Shown: one piece after another, positions 34,819-44,542 of the stretch
Layout: each line of letters begins with the position of its first letter
Position numbering within the stretch: the first letter of the stretch is position 1
From: JALZUE01 sp051251725
GTDB taxonomy: Bacteria; Pseudomonadota; Gammaproteobacteria; Enterobacterales; Alteromonadaceae
Length of the DNA: 64,000 nucleotides
Reading direction: 5' to 3'
Assembly: GCA_051251725.1 (NCBI GenBank)
Contig: JBPOFN010000024.1
Coordinates: forward strand, 3,186-67,185
Notes under the pieces: model-generated
Database searches by the model: none
Told to the model about the DNA's origin: nothing
What the model saw: the letters and a program-made list of their open reading frames with translations, nothing else
Made by a program: the position numbers and the translations under genes

Positions 34819-35448
34819 CTATTTAGCCTTCATCGCGGCAATTACATTGGCAACTGGTTTAAAACTGCTGCGATAGCAATCTAATACGCCAAGCTCTTTG
34901 ATTTTTTCTAAATGTAGTTTGGTAGGATAGCCTTTGTGGCCAGCAAAACCGTACTCTGGATGTTGCTTATCTAGTTCGAGCATATCTTGATCACGTGCGA
35001 CTTTGGCAATAATTGACGCGGCACTTATCTCGGCCACGCGGCCATCACCTTTAATTACCGCGGCACTAGGTGCGTCAAATTTTGGTGTACGATTACCATC
35101 AACTAGCACATAATCAGGTTTAACGTTTAAACCTGCAACAGCGCGCTGCATTGCCAACATAGTGGCATGTAAAATATTTAAGGTATCGATTTCTTCAGGT
35201 GTAGCCCGGCCAATCGCCCATGCTATTGCATGTTGCTTGATTTGTGGTACTAACAGGTTACGCTTTTTTTCCGAGATTTTTTTCGAATCCGCTAAGCCTT
35301 CAATGGGATGCTCAGGATCAAGAATAACCGCAGCAGTAACAACATCGCCAACGAGTGGTCCACGCCCTACTTCATCAACTCCGGCAATACAAAACGCCAC
35401 AGGATAAACAAATGCAGGTAATTCTTTTGTTTCTTTTTTACTTGCCAT
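34819..35448 (-). CDS. rnhB: Ribonuclease HII
   Basis: Removes ribonucleotides embedded in DNA and RNA from RNA-DNA hybrids. 209 residues with the type 2 RNase H start AGVDEVGRGPLVG (catalytic D and E) and the later acidic residues in VDGNRTP and ASIIAKVARD. It lies 11 bp after lpxB and 14 bp before dnaE on the same strand. Confidence 0.97.
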   Translation of the reverse strand: MASKKETKELPAFVYPVAFCIAGVDEVGRGPLVGDVVTAAVILDPEHPIEGLADSKKISEKKRNLLVPQIKQHAIAWAIGRATPEEIDTLNILHATMLAMQRAVAGLNVKPDYVLVDGNRTPKFDAPSAAVIKGDGRVAEISAASIIAKVARDQDMLELDKQHPEYGFAGHKGYPTKLHLEKIKELGVLDCYRSSFKPVANVIAAMKAK

Positions 35449-35459
35449 TGAGGAACTCT

Positions 35460-36635
35460 CTAGCGGTTAATTAACTGAATAACGGCTTGTGCTGATTTTT
35501 CGCTAGCATCTTGTTTCAGTTGTATATGAATATCGGTAAAGGCAGAAATAAGGTGTGATTGATCTTGGTATAAGCGTTCATGGACCAAAGGGTAAATATG
35601 CTCAACGTCGACATTTAACTGAATAAGTTCAGGTATTAGTTCTTTATTGGCCATCAGATTTGGCAATGAAAACCATTTTAATTTGATCATTTTTCGAACC
35701 AAATAATAGGTTAGCCAATTAACTTTATAAATAACCACCATTGGCCGTTTTATTAACGCCGCTTCTAGCGTTACCGTACCTGAAGCTATTAATAAACAAT
35801 CAGCGGCTGCCATAACATTTTGCGTCTCACCAACATAAATTAATACAGGTAAATCGGGTGCTATTTCAGCTTTAAGCTGTTCAAATTGTTGTCGGCGTTT
35901 TTCGGTGATCATAGGCGCAACAAAAAGTAAGTCTGGATCTGCGACTAATAACTTTTGTGCGGTTTTTAAAAACGGTTCAACCAAACGCTTGAGTTCACCA
36001 CCACGGCTTCCAGGCATTAAAGCCAGAATTTTTTTATCTTGTGGTAAGGCTAAATCCGATCTGGCTTGATTTTTATCGGAAACCATTGGGATATCATCAG
36101 CTAATGTATGGCCAACGAAAGTACATGGGATGCTATGTTTATCGTAAAAGGCTTTTTCAAATGGTAGCAGTGATAACACCATATTGGTGGCACGAGCGAT
36201 TTTAAAGATGCGCTTCTCACGCCATGCCCATACTGACGGGCTGACATATTGCACGGTTTTAATACCAGCTGTTTTTAATTTTTCTTCTAACGTTAAGTTA
36301 AAATCGGGGGCATCAATACCAATAAAAACATCTGGTTGGCGTTCAGTAAAATAATTAACCAAGTTTTTACGTATTGATAATAATCGTCTAAGTCGGCCAA
36401 GTACTTCAACAATGCCCATCACAGCCAGTTCTTCCATGGCATAAAGGCTGTCAAAGCCTAACGCCTGCATTTTAGGACCGCCGATACCAATAAATGTAGC
36501 CTTAGGATAATAACGTAAAAGTGCCGACATTAAGCCAGCACCTAAGGTATCGCCTGAGTGTTCACCAACAACAATAGCAAACACCGGCGCAGTTGAAGAG
36601 TCTTGTTCAACTAAAGTTTCAGAAATGCTCGGCAT
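35460..36635 (-). CDS. lpxB: Lipid-A-disaccharide synthase
   Basis: Joins UDP-2,3-diacylglucosamine and lipid X to form the lipid A disaccharide at the inner membrane. 391 residues with the LpxB start VVGEHSGDTLGAGLM, the IDAPDFNL motif and ALMPGSRGGELKRLVEPF. The ATG lies 3 bp after the lpxA stop. Confidence 0.97.
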   Translation of the reverse strand: MPSISETLVEQDSSTAPVFAIVVGEHSGDTLGAGLMSALLRYYPKATFIGIGGPKMQALGFDSLYAMEELAVMGIVEVLGRLRRLLSIRKNLVNYFTERQPDVFIGIDAPDFNLTLEEKLKTAGIKTVQYVSPSVWAWREKRIFKIARATNMVLSLLPFEKAFYDKHSIPCTFVGHTLADDIPMVSDKNQARSDLALPQDKKILALMPGSRGGELKRLVEPFLKTAQKLLVADPDLLFVAPMITEKRRQQFEQLKAEIAPDLPVLIYVGETQNVMAAADCLLIASGTVTLEAALIKRPMVVIYKVNWLTYYLVRKMIKLKWFSLPNLMANKELIPELIQLNVDVEHIYPLVHERLYQDQSHLISAFTDIHIQLKQDASEKSAQAVIQLINR

Positions 36636-36638
36636 AGC

Positions 36639-37412
36639 CTATCTAATAATGCCTCGGCTTGAGTTAGCAATAAAATCGCTAAACAGCTTTATTTCGTTAT
36701 GCTGGGCTGAAACTTGGGCTAATTTAGCCACTGCTTCATCAGCACTATTACCTTGACGGTAAACCACTTTATAAGCACGTTTAATTTCGGTAATTAAGTC
36801 TTTATCAAAACCGCGACGTTTTAAGCCTTCGGCATTTAAACCAAAAGGTTTTGCGCCATTGCCAGAAGCCATCACATAAGGAGGAATGTCTTTTAACACT
36901 AACGAACTGGCCGCAACAAAACTATGTGCGCCAATATGACAGAATTGATGTACACCGGTCATACCGCCTAAAATAGCCCAATCACCAACATGAACATGGC
37001 CAGCAATTGACGCATTATTGGCTAAGATACAATGACTACCAACAACACAGTCATGAGCAACATGAGTATATGCCATAAAAAGGTTATTAGAACCAATGCT
37101 AGTGATACTATTGTCTTGGATAGTACCGCGATGAATCGTACACGACTCACGAAAAACATTATTGTCACCAATAATAAGCTGAGTCGGTTCACCTTTATAT
37201 TTTAAGTCTTGGCATTCTTCACCAATAGAAGCAAACTGAAAAAAGCGATTACCCGATCCAATAATTGTTGGACCTTTGATCACGACATGAGATGTTAATT
37301 CACAGTTATCACCAATGACAACATCTTTACCAATATAACAAAACGGACCAATAGACACGTTTGTGCCTATTTTAGCGCCCGGCTCTATAAATGCTTGATC
37401 ACTAACTAACAC
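36639..37412 (-). CDS. lpxA: Acyl-ACP--UDP-N-acetylglucosamine O-acyltransferase
   Basis: First step of lipid A synthesis. 257 residues of left-handed beta-helix (hexapeptide repeats such as IGTNVSIGPFCYIGKDVVIGD) with the catalytic histidine in YTHVAHDCVVG and a C-terminal helical bundle. The frame is open further upstream, but I place the start at the GTG overlapping the fabZ stop (TAGTG at 37410-37414), because the translated start (M)LVSDQAFIEPGAKIG aligns with the known LpxA N-terminus. Upstream codons would lie inside fabZ. Confidence 0.95.
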   Translation of the reverse strand: MLVSDQAFIEPGAKIGTNVSIGPFCYIGKDVVIGDNCELTSHVVIKGPTIIGSGNRFFQFASIGEECQDLKYKGEPTQLIIGDNNVFRESCTIHRGTIQDNSITSIGSNNLFMAYTHVAHDCVVGSHCILANNASIAGHVHVGDWAILGGMTGVHQFCHIGAHSFVAASSLVLKDIPPYVMASGNGAKPFGLNAEGLKRRGFDKDLITEIKRAYKVVYRQGNSADEAVAKLAQVSAQHNEIKLFSDFIANSSRGIIR

Positions 37413-37873
37413 TACAATACTCTTCTCGCACACATTAAATCGGCTGAGCAAACAACTTGCCCATCAACTTTTGCTTCACCGTAAAATTTCCACATACCGC
37501 GACGCTCTTTAATAAATTGCACATGCAAATGCATGCTATCACCTGGAACAACTGGCTTTTTAAATTTGGCATTATCTATTGAGGCAAATAAATATAATTC
37601 ATCGTCCTTTTTATCTTGCGCTGTTTTAAAGCCTAAAATACCAGTCGCCTGAGCCATTGCTTCAAGAATTAAAACCCCTGGAAAAATCGCCAAGTCAGGG
37701 AAATGTCCTGTAAATACAGGCTCGTTAATCGACACATTCTTTACCGCGTGCAACCACTGACCTGGTTCAAAATCTAATACTCGGTCAACTAGCAGCATAG
37801 GATATCGGTGAGGGATTAACGTTTGAATTTCTTCAACTTTAATAACATTTTTAACTCTATCCAACTCATTCAT
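37412..37873 (-). CDS. fabZ: 3-hydroxyacyl-[acyl-carrier-protein] dehydratase FabZ
   Basis: Dehydrates 3-hydroxyacyl-ACP in fatty acid elongation. 153 residues of hot-dog fold, with IPHRYPMLLVDRVL, the catalytic histidine in GHFPDLAIFPGVL and the glutamate in LEAMAQATG. It lies between lpxD (5 bp) and lpxA (stop/start overlap), the classical Lpx cluster. Competition of FabZ and LpxC for substrate links it to lipid A control. Confidence 0.97.
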   Translation of the reverse strand: MNELDRVKNVIKVEEIQTLIPHRYPMLLVDRVLDFEPGQWLHAVKNVSINEPVFTGHFPDLAIFPGVLILEAMAQATGILGFKTAQDKKDDELYLFASIDNAKFKKPVVPGDSMHLHVQFIKERRGMWKFYGEAKVDGQVVCSADLMCARRVL

Positions 37874-37878
37874 CCTTT

Positions 37879-38916
37879 TTATTTCTCTTTTTGCAATTCG
37901 TTTAACTGGCTAGCTAAGCTTTTAACTTGTGCCGTTAATTTATCTAATTTGTTTATTCTCGCGTTATTTTTTAACCATTCTCTATTTGGCATAGACGGCA
38001 TGCCAGAAGAATAAACGCCAGACTCAGTAATGGATTTTATAACCATAGAATTACCGGTAATAATGGTTTTATCTGCGATGGTCAAATGGCCAGCTATTGC
38101 CACACATCCGGCAATTGTACAATACTTTCCAACCTTTGTACTGCCAGCAATTGCAGTTCCTGAAGCGATTGCTGTATTTTCACCAATAATCACGTTATGA
38201 GCAATTTGAATTTGGTTATCAATAATGACACCGTTTTCAATAATAGTATCGTCCAGAGCACCGCGATCAATCGTAGTACCCGCGCCAATTTCAACGTGAT
38301 CACCAATAACTACACTACCTAACTGAGGTATTTTCAGCCATTTGCCTTGATCATTAGCATAACCAAAACCATCAGAGCCGATAACAGTACCCGCTTGCAC
38401 CAAACAATGTTTGCCAATAATAACTTTATGATAAACCGAAACATTAGCCCACAGTTTAGTCCCTTGGCCCAGTTGCGCTGATTTACCAATAAAACAACCA
38501 GCACCTATCACTACGTCATCAGCTAAAACAACATCAGCTTCAATTACCGCGTTAGCGCCAATGGCAACATTAGCGCCAAGAGTAGCACTGGCATCGATAA
38601 CAGCGCTTGGGTGAATATTTTCGGCCGGTAATGGCGTGTCATCAAGTAATTGGGCTGTTAAAGCAAATCCTAAATAAGGATTTTTCATCACTAACTTATT
38701 ACCGGGAAAAAACTCGGCATTATCAAGTGATAAAATCACGGCATCAGCACTTGTTTCATCCAAGTGGCTTTTATATTTACTATTGGCTAAAAATGCTATC
38801 TGGCCTTTTTGGGCGGATAACAAAGTAGCAAGGCTACTGATCAAGCAATTTTCATCACCCTCAACAGTAGCCCCTATATGCTTGGCAATAGCACCAAGAG
38901 TATACGTTTTTTGCAT
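37879..38916 (-). CDS. lpxD: UDP-3-O-(3-hydroxyacyl)glucosamine N-acyltransferase
   Basis: Third step of lipid A synthesis. 345 residues: a small N-terminal uridine-binding domain (LGAIAKHIGATVEGDENC), then left-handed beta-helix hexapeptides with the catalytic histidine region IDNQIQIAHNVIIGE, and a C-terminal helix (LDKLTAQVKSLASQLNELQK). Its ATG overlaps the skp stop by one base (TAATG). Confidence 0.97.
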   Translation of the reverse strand: MQKTYTLGAIAKHIGATVEGDENCLISSLATLLSAQKGQIAFLANSKYKSHLDETSADAVILSLDNAEFFPGNKLVMKNPYLGFALTAQLLDDTPLPAENIHPSAVIDASATLGANVAIGANAVIEADVVLADDVVIGAGCFIGKSAQLGQGTKLWANVSVYHKVIIGKHCLVQAGTVIGSDGFGYANDQGKWLKIPQLGSVVIGDHVEIGAGTTIDRGALDDTIIENGVIIDNQIQIAHNVIIGENTAIASGTAIAGSTKVGKYCTIAGCVAIAGHLTIADKTIITGNSMVIKSITESGVYSSGMPSMPNREWLKNNARINKLDKLTAQVKSLASQLNELQKEK

Positions 38917-39431
38917 TATTTTAATTTACTAACTTGCTCAACAACCTTGCCAGAAATATCTAATTCAGGTTTAGCAAAAGTAATAGTTTCTGCACGTAAG
39001 ATCAGGTCAAACTTGTCTTTCGCTGCAATGTTATCAATTGCTTGTTTTACTAAAGCAAGTAATTTACCCGTTTCTTCATTTTGTCTAGCTTGTGATTTCT
39101 TCTGTAAAGCTTGGCCTTTTTCTTGATAAGCTTTGTATAATTCAACAACTTTAGTTTTCAACTCTTCTTGTTCTTTTTCAGTCATTAAAGCTGAATCACG
39201 TTTTTGCTTTTCTTGATAATACTTAATATCTTTTTCCATTTGGGCAATTTCTGCACCGTCGTCTTTAAATTCTTCTTTTAACGACTCAACCATTTTGGCT
39301 GTTTGTGGTAATTGTTGCATAACCGCTTGAATATCAACGATACCTAATTTTTGTGCAGCCAAAGCTGAGTTTGCTAACAATGCACTTGAGGCTGCTACAG
39401 TGAATACCATTGATTTAATAAACTTGTTCAA
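38916..39431 (-). CDS. skp: Periplasmic chaperone Skp/OmpH
   Basis: Holds unfolded outer-membrane proteins on their way to the BAM complex. 171 residues: signal peptide cut near ALAAQ, then a charged coiled-coil region (residues about 45-130, rich in K, E and Q) that forms the tentacles, and a C-terminal beta segment (DLILRAETITFAKPELDIS). It lies between bamA (36 bp) and lpxD. Confidence 0.95.
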   Translation of the reverse strand: MNKFIKSMVFTVAASSALLANSALAAQKLGIVDIQAVMQQLPQTAKMVESLKEEFKDDGAEIAQMEKDIKYYQEKQKRDSALMTEKEQEELKTKVVELYKAYQEKGQALQKKSQARQNEETGKLLALVKQAIDNIAAKDKFDLILRAETITFAKPELDISGKVVEQVSKLK

Positions 39432-39467
39432 TTTTCTCTCCTAAAATTCAATTAATGAGCTTTCTAA

Positions 39468-41945
39468 TTAGAATGTTTGCCCGATGTTAAAACTAAAGAA
39501 ACTAGTGTCGTCACTATGCTCTTTTTTCAGTGCTTTTGCAAAGCTAAATATCATTGGTCCCATTGGCGACAACCACTGTACCGACATGCCTGCAGAACTT
39601 CTGTAACGACCAACATCTGAATAGTTTTCAATTTGTGAAAACTGATCACTGTCTAAATCGCGATAATCGTCAATATTAAACTCTGTGTCCCAAACATTAC
39701 CAACATCAACAAAAAGGCTGGTTCTTAATGAGGTCGAGAAGCTTTCATCTAAAAATGGGATTGGGAAGATTAATTCAACGCCACCTAACGCTTTGGCATT
39801 ACCACCAACTGAGCGCTGTGAGACGGAAATAAGATCATGATCGGGCCCTAAGCAACAGGCAGCACTAGCACCATTTATTGCGCTAGGTGAACCTGGTAAT
39901 CTAACTGGTGAGCGATAAATTGCGCGCGGACCAACAATGTTAGTTTCAAAGCCACGTAAGGTATCACTACCACCAGCTCTAAAATTTTCCCAAAAAGGTA
40001 ATAATTGATCATTGCCATTAAACTGACCATAACCATTACCATAACCGGCTTCAAAACGTGCTAATAAGCTCCAACGTTGGTCTCTTGAAAGTGGGAAGTA
40101 CCACTTAGTATCTAAGTTTAATTTAAAATAATTTACGTCAGAATTAGGCGTTGTTACTTTAAAACCAATAGATTGCATTGAACCTGCCGTCGGGAATGTA
40201 CCGCGGTTTAGTGTTGAACGAGAAATACCGGCGTTAAAATCAAAGCTATCGAACTCTAAGCCTGAATCAGGGTTTTCTAAATCAGAATATAAATCATAAA
40301 ACTGTTGAATTTGCTCATAACTTTGCAGTTGGGTAATACCGTTATGTTTATAGCCAGTACCTAAACTGATGCGAACATATTCGTTAATCGGGAAGCCCCA
40401 AGTGAGTCCTAAGCCGTAAGTTTTATTATTGTATTGTACGAGGTTAGCATTACCGGCATCAAATTCTGAATAAAATAAGTTACCGCCAAGTGACACACCA
40501 TCAATAGTAAAATATGGGTCAGTATATGAGATATTGGCGCTACGTGAATAACTCACCGTATTAACACTAAAACCTAAGCGGTTACCTGTACCTAAAAAGT
40601 TATTTTGCTGAATACCGGCATTTAAACTCATTTTAGTTGTTGAGCCATAACCAATACCCGCAGTAAATGAACCAGACGGCTGCTCTTTAACAGTAAAGTC
40701 GATATCAACTTTATCGTCTTCATCGCTAAGCTGATTAGTGTCAAATTCAACTGACTCTAAATAAGGTAATCGTTGTAAACGTGCTTTTGAAGCTTCTAAT
40801 AAGCTATTAGATAACCAAGCACCTTCCATTTGGCGCATCTCACGGCGTAATACTTCTTCAGAGGTAACATTGTTACCACTGATGTTGATTCTGCTTACGT
40901 AAATCCGCTTACCTGGGTCAACTGAAATAGAGAGTTTAACGGTATGGTCTTCATCATTAATATCAGGAATAGTCGTTACTTTAGGATAAGCATAACCGTA
41001 GCGGCCTAAAAACTTACTGATTGATTCTTCAGTATATGTAACTAAGGCTCCATTATATAAAGTATCCGGACGGATCGGGTTAAGCGTACGAATGATAGGT
41101 TCAAAACCGGCCATATCACCCACAAAGTCAATTTCACTTACTGTGTATTGCTCGCCTTCTGTAACATTTAAAGAGATATAGACCCCTTCTTTATTTGGTG
41201 TCATTGATACTTGAGTTGAGTCAACTTTATAACGTAAATAACCGCGGTCTAAATAATGACTTTTGATAGTCTCGGTATCACCTTGTAAGGTTTGTTTTTG
41301 ATATCGGTCTTGCGCCATTATATCCCACCACGGCGAATCAAATTTCAATTCAATTTTGCTCAGTAATTCTTGATCAGTATAAACTTCATTACCAATAATA
41401 TTGATTTGCTCAATCGCGGCAGCATCACCTTCATTAAAAACAAACTTTAAGCTCACTCTATTACGCGGTAGATAAGTGATCTCAGTTTTTACATTGGCAT
41501 TATATTTACCAACCCCATGATAGAAATCTTCTAGGCCCATTTCTAAATTGGTTAAGATGGTCCTATCAAGCGTTTCACCGATACGAATATTATTCTCATC
41601 TAAACTGTCGTTTAGCTGATCATCTTTAATATCTTTGTTGCCATCAAACTCTATTTCGCTGATGGTTTCACGTTCTTTAATTTTGTAAATAATACGGTCG
41701 CCGTCACGGTAAACAACAACATCATTAAAATGACCCGATTTAAATAAGCTCTTGATCGATTGAGAGATTCGAAAATCATTCAATTCATCACCAATATTAA
41801 ACGGAATATGCGTTAATGCTGCACCTAGCGCGACGCGCTGAAGCCCTTTAACTTGAATATCTTTAACAACAAATTCTGCATCGGCCGAAGCTAATGAACT
41901 AAAAATGCTGAAGACTGCTACTAACGCTAATTTTTTTATTATCAT
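39468..41945 (-). CDS. bamA: Outer-membrane protein assembly factor BamA
   Basis: Central barrel of the BAM machine that inserts outer-membrane proteins. 825 residues: signal peptide (MIIKKLALVAVFSIFSSLASA), five POTRA domains (first begins FVVKDIQVKGLQRVALGAAL), and a 16-strand barrel with the loop-6 motif GGSDTLRGFE, ending FNIGQTF. The cysteine pair in the loop after it (AACCLG) lies where BamA proteins often have conserved cysteines. I prefer the ATG at 41943-41945; a GTG six codons earlier is possible. Confidence 0.97.
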   Translation of the reverse strand: MIIKKLALVAVFSIFSSLASADAEFVVKDIQVKGLQRVALGAALTHIPFNIGDELNDFRISQSIKSLFKSGHFNDVVVYRDGDRIIYKIKERETISEIEFDGNKDIKDDQLNDSLDENNIRIGETLDRTILTNLEMGLEDFYHGVGKYNANVKTEITYLPRNRVSLKFVFNEGDAAAIEQINIIGNEVYTDQELLSKIELKFDSPWWDIMAQDRYQKQTLQGDTETIKSHYLDRGYLRYKVDSTQVSMTPNKEGVYISLNVTEGEQYTVSEIDFVGDMAGFEPIIRTLNPIRPDTLYNGALVTYTEESISKFLGRYGYAYPKVTTIPDINDEDHTVKLSISVDPGKRIYVSRINISGNNVTSEEVLRREMRQMEGAWLSNSLLEASKARLQRLPYLESVEFDTNQLSDEDDKVDIDFTVKEQPSGSFTAGIGYGSTTKMSLNAGIQQNNFLGTGNRLGFSVNTVSYSRSANISYTDPYFTIDGVSLGGNLFYSEFDAGNANLVQYNNKTYGLGLTWGFPINEYVRISLGTGYKHNGITQLQSYEQIQQFYDLYSDLENPDSGLEFDSFDFNAGISRSTLNRGTFPTAGSMQSIGFKVTTPNSDVNYFKLNLDTKWYFPLSRDQRWSLLARFEAGYGNGYGQFNGNDQLLPFWENFRAGGSDTLRGFETNIVGPRAIYRSPVRLPGSPSAINGASAACCLGPDHDLISVSQRSVGGNAKALGGVELIFPIPFLDESFSTSLRTSLFVDVGNVWDTEFNIDDYRDLDSDQFSQIENYSDVGRYRSSAGMSVQWLSPMGPMIFSFAKALKKEHSDDTSFFSFNIGQTF

Positions 41946-41972
41946 AAAGTTAATCTTGATCACTTTTTATTA

Positions 41973-43328
41973 TTACAACCGGGAAATATCATTCAAAATA
42001 GCAAAAGCCATTAAACTCAATAATGCTATTGCACCAAACTTAAAACCTATTTCTTGAAACTTCTCAGGAACCGGCTTTCCTGTTAAAAGCTCTATAAGGT
42101 AATAAAGTAAATGCCCGCCATCAAGTACTGGCAGCGGTAAAAGGTTAAATAAACCTAAATTAATGCTAAAAAAGGCAATAAAGCCTAAAAAATACACGAA
42201 TCCTACCCCGGCACTGTTACCTGCACCTTGAGCAATTCCAATTGGACCGCTTAAATTTTTTGCTGAAATGTTACCTGTAATTAGTTTTCCAATCATTTCA
42301 AATGAGGAAACTGTGACATTCCACGTTTTATTTAGACTTTTTTCAATGGATTCGAAAAATCCATATTTCAATTCAAATCGATGATTTTCTGGCCAAGCTT
42401 CTCTGGCAATGCCAACACCTAACAAACCAATTTTCTGACCATTACGCTCGCTAACATCGAGTTTAACCATTAGCTCTTTTTCAGCGCCGTTTCTTTCGAC
42501 CAACAAAACCACGTTCTGTTCGGGTAAACTTTGAATTTGTTTTGTAAAATCTTCGCAATATTGATTTTGTCGTTCGCCATTAAGCGAATGAATAATATCA
42601 TCTGGCATCATACCCGCTAAATCAGCGGCGCTATTAGGCGAAACAGCACTAATTCGACAAGTGCCTTTCGGGTAAAATGGCGTAATCCCTAAACTGGTTA
42701 AAGCTGAGCCATCTTCGGGTTGATATTGCCACGCACTTAAATCTAACGTGCTTTTATGTTGGTATTGGCTATCAAAACTTTTGGTTTTAACATTTACCTG
42801 AGCATTGCCGATTTGTGTTACTAACGCCAAATTGACATCTTGCCAAGTAAAAACTGTTCGTCCAGCCACTTCAATAATTTGATGACCGCTTGGCAGTTGT
42901 GCTTGCTCAGCAATAGACGCTGGAATTATTTTGCCAATTACAGGTTTAACGGCAGGTGAGCCAATCAAAAAAGCAAAATAAAAAGCGACAAAAGCTAATA
43001 AGAAGTTAGCCATAGGACCGGCAGCAATAATCGCAATGCGTTGATAAACCGACTTACTATTAAAGGTTTTATCTTTATCTTCAGGCGCTACTTCATCAAC
43101 ACGCTCATCCAGCATTTTGACATAACCGCCAAGTGGAATAGCTGCTAGAACAAATTCAGTGCCAAAGCGATCTTTTTTCTTCCACAATGGCTTACCAAAA
43201 CCAATAGAGAAACGCTCAACTTTAACACCACACTTGCGGGCAACCCAAAAGTGTCCATATTCATGGAAAGTTACCAAAACCCCGATGGCAACAATAAAAG
43301 CTGAAATGTTCCAAAAAAATTCAAACAT
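41973..43328 (-). CDS. rseP: RIP metalloprotease RseP
   Basis: Intramembrane site-2 protease that cleaves the anti-sigma factor RseA to release the envelope stress factor sigma-E. 451 residues with the zinc motif HEYGH in the first membrane helix, two periplasmic PDZ domains (second contains ISAVSPNSAADLAGMMPDD), and the second active-site motif LLPLPVLDGGHLL near the C-terminus. It lies between dxr (2 bp) and bamA (27 bp). Confidence 0.97.
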   Translation of the reverse strand: MFEFFWNISAFIVAIGVLVTFHEYGHFWVARKCGVKVERFSIGFGKPLWKKKDRFGTEFVLAAIPLGGYVKMLDERVDEVAPEDKDKTFNSKSVYQRIAIIAAGPMANFLLAFVAFYFAFLIGSPAVKPVIGKIIPASIAEQAQLPSGHQIIEVAGRTVFTWQDVNLALVTQIGNAQVNVKTKSFDSQYQHKSTLDLSAWQYQPEDGSALTSLGITPFYPKGTCRISAVSPNSAADLAGMMPDDIIHSLNGERQNQYCEDFTKQIQSLPEQNVVLLVERNGAEKELMVKLDVSERNGQKIGLLGVGIAREAWPENHRFELKYGFFESIEKSLNKTWNVTVSSFEMIGKLITGNISAKNLSGPIGIAQGAGNSAGVGFVYFLGFIAFFSINLGLFNLLPLPVLDGGHLLYYLIELLTGKPVPEKFQEIGFKFGAIALLSLMAFAILNDISRL

Positions 43329-43330
43329 GA

Positions 43331-44539
43331 TTAACTACTTAGTACTTCATTATCTAATAGCGAACGGGCGAAAGCTCTAACTTGCTGATCAAGTGAAATC
43401 ACTTCATCAATATTTACCACCTCAAATGAGACAAATTTCTCGACAGAAGTTTCATTTATTTTAAAGATGTCGGTAAATTTAATTTGATTGTTCAAAAAAG
43501 CTTCAACAGCAATTTCATTGGCGGCATTTAATGCCGTACATGCTGCTTGCCCTTGTTTACAGGCCTCGATAGCTAATTTTAAATTAGGGTATTTTTCAAA
43601 ATCAGGTGCTTCAAAGTCTAAAGATGAGCTTTGAAAAAAATCGAACGGTTCAACCCCCGAATCAATTCTTTCGGGGTAAGCTAAAGCATGGGCAATGGGT
43701 GTTCGCATATCAGGATTACCTAATTGCGCTAACACCGAGCCGTCATTATATTGCACCATCGAATGAATAACACTTTGCGGATGAATAACCACTTGAATGT
43801 CTTCTGCGGCTACGTTAAATAACCATTTGGCTTCGATAAACTCCAAGCCTTTGTTCATCATAGTGGCTGAATCAACTGAGATTTTTTGTCCCATATCCCA
43901 GTTAGGATGTGCACAAGCTTCTTCGGGTGTGACTTCACTTAAAGTTTCAGTTGCTCGGGTTCTAAACGGGCCACCAGAGCCAGTTAATAAAATTTTATTA
44001 ATGCCCTTCGATTTGAGCTGACAAGCACCTGCTTTTAATTGTTCAGACTCAGGTAAACATTGGAAAATAGCATTATGTTCACTATCGATAGGCAGAAGAA
44101 TTGCGCCAGAGTGTTTCATCGCTTCAATAAAAATAGCCCCAGAGGTTACTAACGCTTCTTTATTGGCTAATAACACCCGTTTTCCGGCTTTAACCGCTTC
44201 GTATGTGGGCACTAAACCGCTCGCGCCAACAATGGCAGCCATCACAGTATCAACCGTTTTAGAAGTACTGAGTTCAGTAAGTGCCTGATGACCAAAAGCA
44301 ACTTCAATCGTTATCGCGGCTTGCTTAAATTTTTCTTGTAACGTTTCAGCATGTGCTTTGGAAACAAGCACAACCTTGGCAGGTTTAAAGACTAAACACT
44401 GCTGGAATAGTTTATCGACATTGGTATTAGCCGATAAGCTTTCTACCCGATATTTATCAGGATGACGAGCAATAACATCTAAGGTACTTTCACCAATAGA
44501 ACCGGTTGAACCTAAAAGACAAATACTTTGAATGGTCAC
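43331..44539 (-). CDS. dxr: 1-deoxy-D-xylulose-5-phosphate reductoisomerase
   Basis: Second step of the MEP isoprenoid pathway, making 2-C-methylerythritol 4-phosphate with NADPH. 402 residues: NADPH loop LLGSTGSIGESTLDV, then ANKEALVTSG, the metal-binding IDSEHNAIFQCL and GSGGPFR. The start is a GTG at 44537-44539. It lies 3 bp after cdsA. Confidence 0.97.
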   Translation of the reverse strand: MTIQSICLLGSTGSIGESTLDVIARHPDKYRVESLSANTNVDKLFQQCLVFKPAKVVLVSKAHAETLQEKFKQAAITIEVAFGHQALTELSTSKTVDTVMAAIVGASGLVPTYEAVKAGKRVLLANKEALVTSGAIFIEAMKHSGAILLPIDSEHNAIFQCLPESEQLKAGACQLKSKGINKILLTGSGGPFRTRATETLSEVTPEEACAHPNWDMGQKISVDSATMMNKGLEFIEAKWLFNVAAEDIQVVIHPQSVIHSMVQYNDGSVLAQLGNPDMRTPIAHALAYPERIDSGVEPFDFFQSSSLDFEAPDFEKYPNLKLAIEACKQGQAACTALNAANEIAVEAFLNNQIKFTDIFKINETSVEKFVSFEVVNIDEVISLDQQVRAFARSLLDNEVLSS

Positions 44540-44542
44540 AAG

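Noticed and set aside
39840..39900. Cysteine pair in the BamA loop as a novel feature
   Set aside because: Cysteines in this barrel loop region occur in other BamA proteins, so it is probably ordinary.
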